Positions 1 to 5,207 of a stretch of DNA of 6,097 nt are shown here, piece by piece. The position numbers and the translations under genes were made by a program. Origin of the DNA: GCA-2737125 sp044336815 (GTDB lineage: Bacteria; Actinomycetota; Actinomycetes; S36-B12); NCBI GenBank assembly GCA_044336815.1, contig JBIIOU010000128.1, positions 1-6,097 of the forward strand, given 5' to 3'. The notes under the pieces are model-generated. The model saw nothing but the letters and a program-made list of their open reading frames with translations, had not been told where the DNA came from and did no database searches. Position 1 is the first letter of the stretch, and every line of letters begins with the position of its first letter.

Positions 1-140
1 ACGACATCGGTCCAACCGGCTTCAGCCAGGTGATAGGCCACCGAACAGCCGATCACCCCGCCACCGACTATGACCACCTGAGCCCGGCCGGGTAGCTGGG
101 CCTTCGACGGGGCTGCTGAGGTCATATCTGAGGATGGCAT
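1..140 (-). CDS. FAD-dependent oxidoreductase, N-terminal fragment (DAO / dimethylglycine-sarcosine dehydrogenase type)
   Basis: Only the first 46 or so codons are in the window; the gene runs off the left edge. The reverse strand from 140 encodes a short polar leader, then VVIVGGGVIGCSVAYHLAEAG. This is a beta-alpha-beta dinucleotide-binding fold with the GxGxxG-type GGGVIG motif, which binds the ADP part of FAD. The following GWTDVV is typical of the DAO superfamily branch containing dimethylglycine dehydrogenase, sarcosine dehydrogenase and related amine oxidases (family knowledge). Substrate and full domain layout cannot be judged from this fragment. The start is uncertain: ATG at 140, ATG at 125 and GTG at 152 are all in frame, none has a clear Shine-Dalgarno sequence, and the GGGVIG motif lies downstream of all three. 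It is divergent from eno across a short spacer. Confidence 0.8.
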   Translation of the reverse strand, partial: MPSSDMTSAAPSKAQLPGRAQVVIVGGGVIGCSVAYHLAEAGWTDV

Positions 141-194
141 AAGTCGGGTCACTTGTGCACGCGGGTATGGATATCGCCGTGGAGGTGGCGAAGT

Positions 195-200
195 TAGAGT
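195..200 (+). promoter_or_regulatory. Candidate -10 element for a leaderless eno transcript
   Basis: TAGAGT fits the actinobacterial -10 pattern TAnnnT. It ends 6 bases before the eno ATG, which would put transcription initiation at or next to the A of the start codon. No convincing TTGACA-like -35 is visible at 16-18 bp spacing, but -35 elements are often weak in actinobacteria. The only purine-rich SD-like sequence, GGAGGTGG at 181-188, is about 20 bases from the ATG, too far for a normal ribosome binding site. This is inference from spacing and sequence only. Confidence 0.35.
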
Positions 201-206
201 TGTCAC

Positions 207-1484
207 ATGGCCCTTATCGAATCCATCATCGCCCGCGAAATCCTCGACTCCCGTGGTAATCCCACGGTCGAAGTTGAAATCCTGTTAGACGACGACACCG
301 TGGCTCGGGCCGCCGTGCCCTCTGGCGCATCAACCGGCGCTTTCGAGGCCGCAGAACTACGCGATGGTGATGCCCGTTACGGCGGTAAAGGGGTGATGCA
401 GGCCGTCGGCAATGTCGAGGACGAAATTGCACCTGAGCTTTTGGGTCTTGAGGCCACCGATCAACGCTTGATTGATCAGGTCATGATTGACCTTGACGGC
501 ACGCCCAATAAGGCGCGCCTGGGCGCTAATGCGATCTTGGGTGTTTCACTCGCTGTCGCGAAGGCTGCCGCGATCTCGGCGGGCTTACCGCTATTTCGTT
601 ATCTAGGTGGCCCCAACGCTCATGTTCTCCCGGTACCGATGATGAATATCTTGAACGGTGGCGCCCATGCCGATACCGGTGTCGATGTCCAAGAGTTCAT
701 GATCGCCCCGATAGGCGCATCCACATTTGGTGAGGCGCTACGTCAAGGCACCGAGGTCTACCACGCACTTAAGTCGGTACTCAAGCAACAGGGTTACGCA
801 ACCGGTCTCGGCGATGAAGGTGGATTCGCGCCTGATCTACCGAGCAATCGGGCGGCCCTCGAGCTCATCGTTACCGCGGTTGAAGCAACCGGTCTGAAGC
901 TCGGCACCGACATCGCTTTGGCCCTTGATGTTGCGGCCACCGAGTTCCACAAAAACGGTGAGTACTCGTTCGAGGGTACGGCGCGGTCGGCGCAGTGGTT
1001 AACGGCTTATTACGAGACGTTGCTCAGTGACTTCCCGATTGTTTCTATTGAAGACCCGTTGTCTGAGGATGATTGGGCCGGCTGGATTCACTTAACTGAG
1101 TCGATCGGTTCGCGGGTTCAAGTGGTCGGTGATGATCTGTTCGTCACCAATCCCACGCGCCTGCAACGTGGTATCGACGAAGATGCCGCGAATGCGCTGC
1201 TCGTCAAGGTAAATCAGATCGGCTCACTAACGGAGACCCTTGACGCGGTTTCACTAGCGCATCGTGCGGGCTTTAGTTGCATGATGAGCCATCGCTCCGG
1301 TGAGACCGAAGACACCACGATCGCCGACCTGGCGGTGGCAACGGACTGCGGTCAGATCAAGACCGGTGCCCCGGCTCGATCTGAGCGGGTCGCCAAGTAC
1401 AACCAGTTACTGCGGATCGAAGAAGAACTAGATGATGCGGCCCGTTATGCGGGAGCCGGGGCTTTCCCGCGTTTCGTCCGCTGA
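207..1484 (+). CDS. eno: Enolase (phosphopyruvate hydratase)
   Basis: Converts 2-phosphoglycerate to phosphoenolpyruvate in glycolysis, and the reverse in gluconeogenesis; cytosolic and Mg-dependent. The 425-residue product has the family's usual length and is full-length. The N-terminal domain opens with AREILDSRGNPTVEVE and has the SGASTG loop at 39-44. The catalytic barrel keeps the expected residues: H154 and E163 (GGAHADTGVDVQEF), E204 (GDEGGF), metal ligands D241, E282 (IEDP) and D309 (GDD), catalytic base K334 in the signature LLVKVNQIGS, the SHRSGET loop at 361-367, and K385. Roles are assigned by analogy with characterised enolases. An in-frame stop at 195-197 excludes any earlier start, so ATG 207 is secure. 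No SD lies at normal distance, so initiation may be leaderless. A divIC-like gene follows 30 bp downstream without an obvious terminator, suggesting a shared transcript. Confidence 0.98.
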   Translation: MALIESIIAREILDSRGNPTVEVEILLDDDTVARAAVPSGASTGAFEAAELRDGDARYGGKGVMQAVGNVEDEIAPELLGLEATDQRLIDQVMIDLDGTPNKARLGANAILGVSLAVAKAAAISAGLPLFRYLGGPNAHVLPVPMMNILNGGAHADTGVDVQEFMIAPIGASTFGEALRQGTEVYHALKSVLKQQGYATGLGDEGGFAPDLPSNRAALELIVTAVEATGLKLGTDIALALDVAATEFHKNGEYSFEGTARSAQWLTAYYETLLSDFPIVSIEDPLSEDDWAGWIHLTESIGSRVQVVGDDLFVTNPTRLQRGIDEDAANALLVKVNQIGSLTETLDAVSLAHRAGFSCMMSHRSGETEDTTIADLAVATDCGQIKTGAPARSERVAKYNQLLRIEEELDDAARYAGAGAFPRFVR

Positions 1485-1514
1485 TTCCTCTGTGACTCGT
1501 GGGACTATCGGGGC

Positions 1515-1937
1515 GTGAGTTCCGGAAGTCAACTACTGGCACCAAAGCAGCGCGGCTCCCTAACTGGGCGGGCCGCGGTTTTGGCACTGGTGTTTGGGCT
1601 CTTGGTGCTGACCTTGGCCGTGCCGGTGCGGTCATGGTTCGCCCAGCGGGCTGAGATTTCTGGCCTTGAAGCCAATGTCGCCTCCGCCCGAGAGCGGGTG
1701 GCGGAGCTGCAAATACTCCAAGAACGCTGGACTGATCCGGCTTTTGTCGTGGCTGAAGCCCGCCGACGCCTGCACTTTGTAATGCCGGGTGAGGTTGGTT
1801 ACACCACGATTGGCGCTGATGGACTACCTGCCGAGGCGGCATTGGTAGGGGTAAGCGCCGGCACTTGGTACGACAAAATCTGGTCCGCGGTCGAGCAAGC
1901 CGATCAATTGGCACCCGCCACCGCTCGTACCCAGTAA
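1515..1937 (+). CDS. FtsB/DivIC-like septum formation initiator protein
   Basis: Probable bitopic division protein of 140 residues. In characterised bacteria this family forms a complex with FtsL and FtsQ/DivIB at the septum and helps activate FtsW/FtsI peptidoglycan synthesis. Layout: a cytoplasmic N-tail with basic residues (1-19), one hydrophobic membrane helix (about 20-38), a charged heptad-like segment consistent with a coiled coil (about 41-71), then WTDPAFVVAEARRRLHFVMP from residue 72. That block closely resembles the conserved W-DP-Y/F-ARE-L-YVMPGE motif of actinobacterial DivIC proteins. The C-terminal 40 or so residues are variable. The start is GTG at 1515, the only usable in-frame start after the eno stop; no good SD precedes it, so translation may be coupled to eno. 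The eno-divIC pair is conserved in Actinomycetota (established), which supports the assignment. FtsB versus DivIC naming is a matter of convention. Confidence 0.9.
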   Translation: MSSGSQLLAPKQRGSLTGRAAVLALVFGLLVLTLAVPVRSWFAQRAEISGLEANVASARERVAELQILQERWTDPAFVVAEARRRLHFVMPGEVGYTTIGADGLPAEAALVGVSAGTWYDKIWSAVEQADQLAPATARTQ

Positions 1938-1957
1938 CTGGTTGAAGTAGCCGAATT

Positions 1958-1970
1958 CCCGAATATCGGG
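1958..1970 (+). terminator. Weak candidate hairpin after the divIC-like gene
   Basis: CCCGA and TCGGG form a 5-bp stem around a 3-base ATA loop, starting 20 bases after the divIC-like stop codon. A four-base outer pairing (CCGA 1951-1954 with TCGG 1978-1981) could extend it across an internal loop. No U-tract follows, so it does not meet the standard intrinsic terminator pattern; actinobacteria sometimes use hairpins without U-tracts, so a weak terminator is possible. It could equally be a protein-binding palindrome or chance. Confidence 0.25.
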
Positions 1971-1984
1971 CCCCGAGTCGGTGA

Positions 1985-2007
1985 TGTTCGCGGTTGGCGT
2001 ACGCGAA
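1985..2007. promoter_or_regulatory. Candidate ClgR-type operator upstream of clpC
   Basis: The sequence contains TTCGCG (1987-1992) and its inverted partner CGCGAA (2002-2007) separated by 9 bases, and within it CGC-N5-GCG (1989-1999) flanked by TGTT on the left and TAC on the right. The ClgR operator reported in actinobacteria has a CGC-N5-GCG core with AT-biased flanks, and ClgR is a known activator of clpC and clpP genes in Streptomyces and Corynebacterium (established). Here the core spacing and flanks agree, but two of the preferred bases inside the N5 do not. The call is from pattern and position only. Confidence 0.4.
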
Positions 2008-2015
2008 ACCCGAAT

Positions 2016-2062
2016 GATCCCTCATAGAAGTACGTTGTACTCGACATGATGGGTCAGGGATC
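2016..2062 (+). other. Nested inverted repeats in the presumed clpC leader
   Basis: GATCCCT (2016-2022) is matched by AGGGATC (2056-2062), giving a 7-bp outer stem; CAT at 2023-2025 can also pair with an ATG just inside the right arm. Between the arms is AGTAC-GTT-GTACT (2029-2041), a perfect 5-bp palindrome with a 3-base centre. This could be an RNA hairpin with an inner stem-loop if transcription starts upstream of 2016, or DNA operator sites if it starts downstream. I recognise no named riboswitch or thermosensor. The palindrome does not match the CIRCE, HAIR or CtsR operators of other heat-shock genes. Confidence 0.35.
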
Positions 2063-2120
2063 TGCGGTTACCATGGAGACCTGGACAATTAGTTGCTGAC
2101 TGATGCACGAATACACAGAT

Positions 2121-2124
2121 GGAG
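2121..2124 (+). promoter_or_regulatory. Ribosome binding site of clpC
   Basis: GGAG lies 8 bases before ATG 2133, good spacing for a Shine-Dalgarno site. It selects this start and gives the expected ClpC N-terminus MFERFTDRAR. Confidence 0.75.
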
Positions 2125-2132
2125 TGTGAGCG

Positions 2133-4637
2133 ATGTTCGAGAGGTTTACCGACCGGGCGCGACGAGTAGTTGTGCTTGCTCAAGAAGAAGCCCGAATGTT
2201 GAACCACAACTACATCGGCACCGAGCACATCCTGCTCGGCCTGATCCACGAGGGCGAAGGCGTCGCAGCCAAAGCCCTCGAAAGTCTTGGCATCTCCTTG
2301 GAGGCGGTACGCCAACAGGTTGAAGAAATCATCGGACAGGGCCAGCAGGCACCGAGCGGGCATATTCCATTTACCCCACGTGCCAAGAAAGTCCTCGAAC
2401 TCTCGCTCCGTGAAGCACTGCAACTTGGGCACAACTACATCGGCACCGAGCACATCCTGCTCGGCCTGATTCGTGAAGGTGAAGGCGTCGCTGCGCAGGT
2501 GCTCGTTAAGTTGGGCGCCGATCTCAACCGAGTGCGCCAGCAGGTAATCCAGTTGCTGAGTGGCTACCAAGGTAAGGAGCCCGCATCCACGGGTGGACCC
2601 GCTGAAGGTACGCCGTCGACTTCACTTGTTCTCGATCAGTTTGGCCGCAACCTGACCGCGGCAGCTCGCGAGGGCAAGCTTGATCCAGTAATTGGTCGCG
2701 ATAAAGAAATTGAGCGCGTGATGCAGGTGTTATCGCGCCGCACCAAGAACAATCCGGTGCTGATCGGTGAGCCCGGTGTTGGCAAGACTGCCATCGTCGA
2801 AGGCTTGGCCCAGAACATCATCAAGGGTGAGGTCCCCGAGACTTTGGTCGATAAGCAGATTTACACCCTTGACCTAGGCGCACTTGTTGCCGGCTCGCGT
2901 TACCGCGGTGATTTCGAAGAGCGCCTGAAGAAGGTACTCAAGGAAATTCGTACCCGCGGCGACATCATCTTGTTTATTGACGAAATGCACACTCTCGTGG
3001 GCGCTGGCGCCGCGGAAGGCGCAATTGATGCCGCAAGCATCCTGAAGCCGATGCTCGCCCGTGGTGAACTGCAGACAATCGGTGCGACAACCCTTGATGA
3101 ATACCGCAAGCATGTTGAAAAGGATGCTGCGCTTGAGCGTCGCTTTGCACCCATCAAGGTTGAAGCTCCTGATGTTCCACACACCGTTGAGATTCTGCGC
3201 GGCCTGCGCGATCGCTACGAGTCACATCACCGAGTTTCAATAACCGATGGCGCACTCGAGGCAGCAGCGCGCCTATCGGATCGCTACATCTCTGATCGGC
3301 AACTCCCAGACAAGGCGATCGACCTCATTGACGAAGCCGGCTCCCGACTTCGAATCCGACGCATGACGGCCCCGCCGGATCTGCGCGCCTTCGATGACCG
3401 TATTGCCGATGTTCGCAAGGAGAAAGAATCAGCGATTGACGGCCAAGACTTCGAAAAGGCCGCCGCATTACGTGATGACGAGAAGAATTTGCTCGCCGAG
3501 AAAGCCACCCGTGAGCGCGAGTGGAAAGCCGGCGACATGGATGTCGTTGCTGAAGTCGATGAGCGATTAATTGGTGAGGTTCTTGCACTAATGACCGGTA
3601 TCCCGGTCACTGACCTGACAGAGGATGACATTGCGCGGTTGCTGCGAATGGAAGATGAACTCCATAAGCGCATCGTGGGTCAAGAGCAGGCTGTTATTGC
3701 GCTGTCAAAGGCGATTCGCCGCACGCGGGCTGGCTTGAAGGACCCGAAGCGTCCGTCAGGTTCGTTCATCTTTGCTGGGCCATCCGGTGTCGGCAAAACC
3801 GAACTCAGCAAGACCCTCGCGGAGTTCTTGTTCGGTAACGCTGATGCGCTAATCGCACTCGATATGAGCGAGTATTCAGAACGCCACACCGCCTCACGGT
3901 TATTTGGCTCGCCTCCCGGCTACGTCGGATACGAAGAGGGCGGTCAACTTACCGAGAAGGTGCGCCGCAAGCCTTTCTCCGTGGTGCTGTTCGATGAAAT
4001 CGAAAAGGCCCATCCGGATATCTTCAACACCTTGTTGCAGGTTCTCGAAGAAGGTCGTTTGACCGATGCGCAGGGCCGCGTGATCGACTTCAAAAACACG
4101 GTCATCATCATGACTACCAACTTAGGTAGCCGCGATGTGTCAAAGGGCGTCCTGCTTGGCTTTGCGCCAGAGAATGACGACGAAAGCGCTTATGAGCGGA
4201 TGAAGGCGAAGGTGCAGCAAGAACTCAAGCAGCACTTCCGCCCGGAGTTCTTGAACCGCATTGACGACACCATCGTGTTCCATCAGCTAACCCAAGATGA
4301 AATCGTCAATATCGTAGATCTCATGATCGCCGCATTGGATCTGCGCCTGCAGGACATGAACATGGGCATCGAGTTGACACTTGGCGCTAAAGCATTGCTC
4401 GCAGAGCGTGGATATGACCCGGTCATGGGTGCCCGCCCGCTGCGTCGCACTATTCAGCGTGACCTTGAAGATCCGATGAGTGAGAAGATGCTCTTCGGTG
4501 ACATACCGCAGGGGTCAATAGTGGTCGTCGATGTCATAGGTGAGGGCGACGAACGGGAGTTTACGTTTACGGCAACTCCGAAGACCGAATTGCCCGACTC
4601 CCCACCGATTGAGGCAGCCGGAACCATCGCGGAATAA
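2133..4637 (+). CDS. clpC: ATP-dependent Clp protease ATPase subunit ClpC (AAA+ unfoldase, ClpC1-like)
   Basis: Cytosolic hexameric unfoldase that feeds substrates to ClpP for regulated and quality-control proteolysis. The 834-residue product is complete, slightly shorter than mycobacterial ClpC1. Layout: two N-terminal Clp_N repeats (about 1-145) with E31 and E106 in GTEH motifs, matching the phosphoarginine-docking glutamates of B. subtilis ClpC; first AAA+ domain with Walker A GEPGVGKT (212-219), pore loop GSRYRG (254-259), Walker B FIDE (281-284) and arginine finger R336/R337; a middle UVR-type coiled-coil domain (about 418-466); second AAA+ domain with Walker A GPSGVGKT (549-556), pore loop GYVGY (596-600), Walker B LFDE (619-622), sensor-1 TTN (661-663), arginine finger R709 and sensor-2 GARPLRR (766-772). 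LGF at 675-677 is the ClpP-docking tripeptide. All catalytic motifs are intact. It sits behind its own control region and is followed 40 bp later by a membrane-protein gene. Confidence 0.98.
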   Translation: MFERFTDRARRVVVLAQEEARMLNHNYIGTEHILLGLIHEGEGVAAKALESLGISLEAVRQQVEEIIGQGQQAPSGHIPFTPRAKKVLELSLREALQLGHNYIGTEHILLGLIREGEGVAAQVLVKLGADLNRVRQQVIQLLSGYQGKEPASTGGPAEGTPSTSLVLDQFGRNLTAAAREGKLDPVIGRDKEIERVMQVLSRRTKNNPVLIGEPGVGKTAIVEGLAQNIIKGEVPETLVDKQIYTLDLGALVAGSRYRGDFEERLKKVLKEIRTRGDIILFIDEMHTLVGAGAAEGAIDAASILKPMLARGELQTIGATTLDEYRKHVEKDAALERRFAPIKVEAPDVPHTVEILRGLRDRYESHHRVSITDGALEAAARLSDRYISDRQLPDKAIDLIDEAGSRLRIRRMTAPPDLRAFDDRIADVRKEKESAIDGQDFEKAAALRDDEKNLLAEKATREREWKAGDMDVVAEVDERLIGEVLALMTGIPVTDLTEDDIARLLRMEDELHKRIVGQEQAVIALSKAIRRTRAGLKDPKRPSGSFIFAGPSGVGKTELSKTLAEFLFGNADALIALDMSEYSERHTASRLFGSPPGYVGYEEGGQLTEKVRRKPFSVVLFDEIEKAHPDIFNTLLQVLEEGRLTDAQGRVIDFKNTVIIMTTNLGSRDVSKGVLLGFAPENDDESAYERMKAKVQQELKQHFRPEFLNRIDDTIVFHQLTQDEIVNIVDLMIAALDLRLQDMNMGIELTLGAKALLAERGYDPVMGARPLRRTIQRDLEDPMSEKMLFGDIPQGSIVVVDVIGEGDEREFTFTATPKTELPDSPPIEAAGTIAE
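2205..2470 (+). repeat. Perfect 41-bp direct repeat inside clpC (2205-2245 and 2430-2470)
   Basis: The two copies are identical over 41 bases, in the same reading frame and offset by 225 bases (75 codons). They encode HNYIGTEHILLGLI at residues 25-38 and 100-113, the core of each Clp_N repeat. Protein similarity between the two halves is expected for the family; uninterrupted identity at every third codon position is more than protein conservation requires. The homology continues imperfectly for about 25 bases beyond the right end of each copy. Confidence 0.9.
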
Positions 4638-4660
4638 TCAGTAACGAGTACCGGTACCGG

Positions 4661-4667
4661 AAGGAGG
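4661..4667 (+). promoter_or_regulatory. Strong ribosome binding site of the membrane-protein gene
   Basis: AAGGAGG is a near-perfect anti-SD match, 10 bases before ATG 4678. It is the strongest Shine-Dalgarno sequence in the window and supports both the reality of the small gene and its start. Directly upstream is the tandem TACCGGTACCGG at 4649-4660. Confidence 0.8.
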
Positions 4668-4677
4668 GGCCACAATT

Positions 4678-5154
4678 ATGAGCGGGCCCCTAATTCCGGG
4701 TATCCGAGAGTTTGATGCGCCCCGGAAACGTAATCCGATAATCCTTTGGTGGCTGCTGGGGTTTATTATTTTCTCTGGGGTTGCCGTTCTTGGTCTAGGG
4801 GTGTTTGCGGCGGCTGGCCCACTTCGCCAACTTGGCTTGGTGACCGAAAATTTAGAGCCGTTGGCTTTTCGGCCCACGATTGTCGACACGGTAGTGCAAA
4901 TATCGGTTGCCTTACCCGCTGAAGGCCTCTGCGCCGATGATGTGGTCGATATCGCACAGTCTGAGGATGCAGTTGCGGTGTATGTGGGTGCATCGGTGAC
5001 GTCACCTCGCAATATCAGTTGCCCGGCGGTCGGCCTCAGCGCCTCTCAGGTTTGGGTCGATGTGCAACTACTAGGCCCACTAGCGAAGCGTCAGGTGATT
5101 AGAGCTAATGATGGCCAGGTGCTGTCGCGGGAGAGCTCAACCGGCCTAGGCTGA
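4678..5154 (+). CDS. Single-pass membrane protein of unknown function
   Basis: I do not recognise this 158-residue protein. It has a short N-terminal segment with a basic cluster (RKR, 16-18), one strongly hydrophobic helix (about 20-46, with WW at 24-25), then a domain of roughly 110 residues. By the positive-inside rule the N-terminus should be cytoplasmic and the C-terminal domain outside. That domain holds the only two cysteines, C85 and C115, which could form a disulfide, and its alternating hydrophobic stretches (TVVQISVAL, AVAVYVGASV, QVWVDVQLL) suggest a beta-rich fold. A lipobox is absent and the helix lacks a clear cleavage site, so it looks like an anchor. The strong SD and the 40-bp gap after clpC suggest co-transcription with clpC. 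A functional link to Clp proteolysis is possible but unsupported beyond position. It is convergent with dapD. Confidence 0.85.
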   Translation: MSGPLIPGIREFDAPRKRNPIILWWLLGFIIFSGVAVLGLGVFAAAGPLRQLGLVTENLEPLAFRPTIVDTVVQISVALPAEGLCADDVVDIAQSEDAVAVYVGASVTSPRNISCPAVGLSASQVWVDVQLLGPLAKRQVIRANDGQVLSRESSTGLG

Positions 5155-5207
5155 AGGTGCTCCTTGGTGGATTAACGCACCGTGAAACTTCCGGTTTTGA
5201 TTGAGGA
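5155..5207. other. Convergent intergenic region without a clear terminator
   Basis: The membrane-protein gene and dapD end tail to tail with 53 bp between stop codons. The only hairpin I find is a weak 5-bp GGTGC (5156-5160) with GCACC (5177-5181), with a 16-base loop and no U-tract on either strand. Termination here may depend on Rho or on structures inside the genes. Confidence 0.4.

Larger units (their letters stand above)
1938..2132. promoter_or_regulatory. Intergenic control region between the divIC-like gene and clpC
   Basis: This 195-bp spacer is the longest non-coding stretch in the window. Within it I see a compact CCCGA/TCGGG hairpin close to the divIC stop, a ClgR-like inverted repeat, a small AGTAC/GTACT palindrome nested within a 7-bp inverted repeat, and the clpC Shine-Dalgarno site. 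No well-matched pair of -35 and -10 hexamers stands out; TACGTT at 2031-2036 and TACCAT at 2069-2074 fit TAnnnT but lack a good partner. Its length and motif density suggest that clpC has its own promoter rather than relying on read-through from eno. No small ORF with a plausible ribosome binding site was found in it. Confidence 0.55.

Noticed and set aside
181..188. GGAGGTGG as the Shine-Dalgarno sequence of eno
   Set aside because: It lies about 20 bases from the ATG, and an in-frame stop at 195-197 prevents moving the start closer to it.
450..495. Repeated TTGATTGATC/GATCAA-like motifs in eno
   Set aside because: They lie inside well-conserved enolase coding sequence and are explained by codons for LID, DQ and similar residues.
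1930..1960. SigR-like promoter (GGAAT with a downstream GTT) on the minus strand near the divIC-like stop
   Set aside because: The spacing is about 16 bases rather than the usual 18 or so, and it would transcribe antisense into the divIC-like gene; most likely chance.
1357..2025. Long open frame on the minus strand opposite the end of eno, the divIC-like gene and part of the spacer
   Set aside because: The translation is rich in Arg, Pro and Ser without recognisable domains and it overlaps two well-supported genes; it is an antisense shadow of GC-rich coding sequence.
2022..2570. Open frame of 182 codons on the minus strand opposite the 5' end of clpC
   Set aside because: It mirrors the conserved Clp_N repeats of a real gene, and its internal duplication simply reflects the clpC repeat. 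No independent coding evidence.
5156..5181. GGTGC/GCACC as a bidirectional terminator between the membrane-protein gene and dapD
   Set aside because: Only 5 bp of stem with a 16-base loop and no U-tract on either strand; not enough to call.
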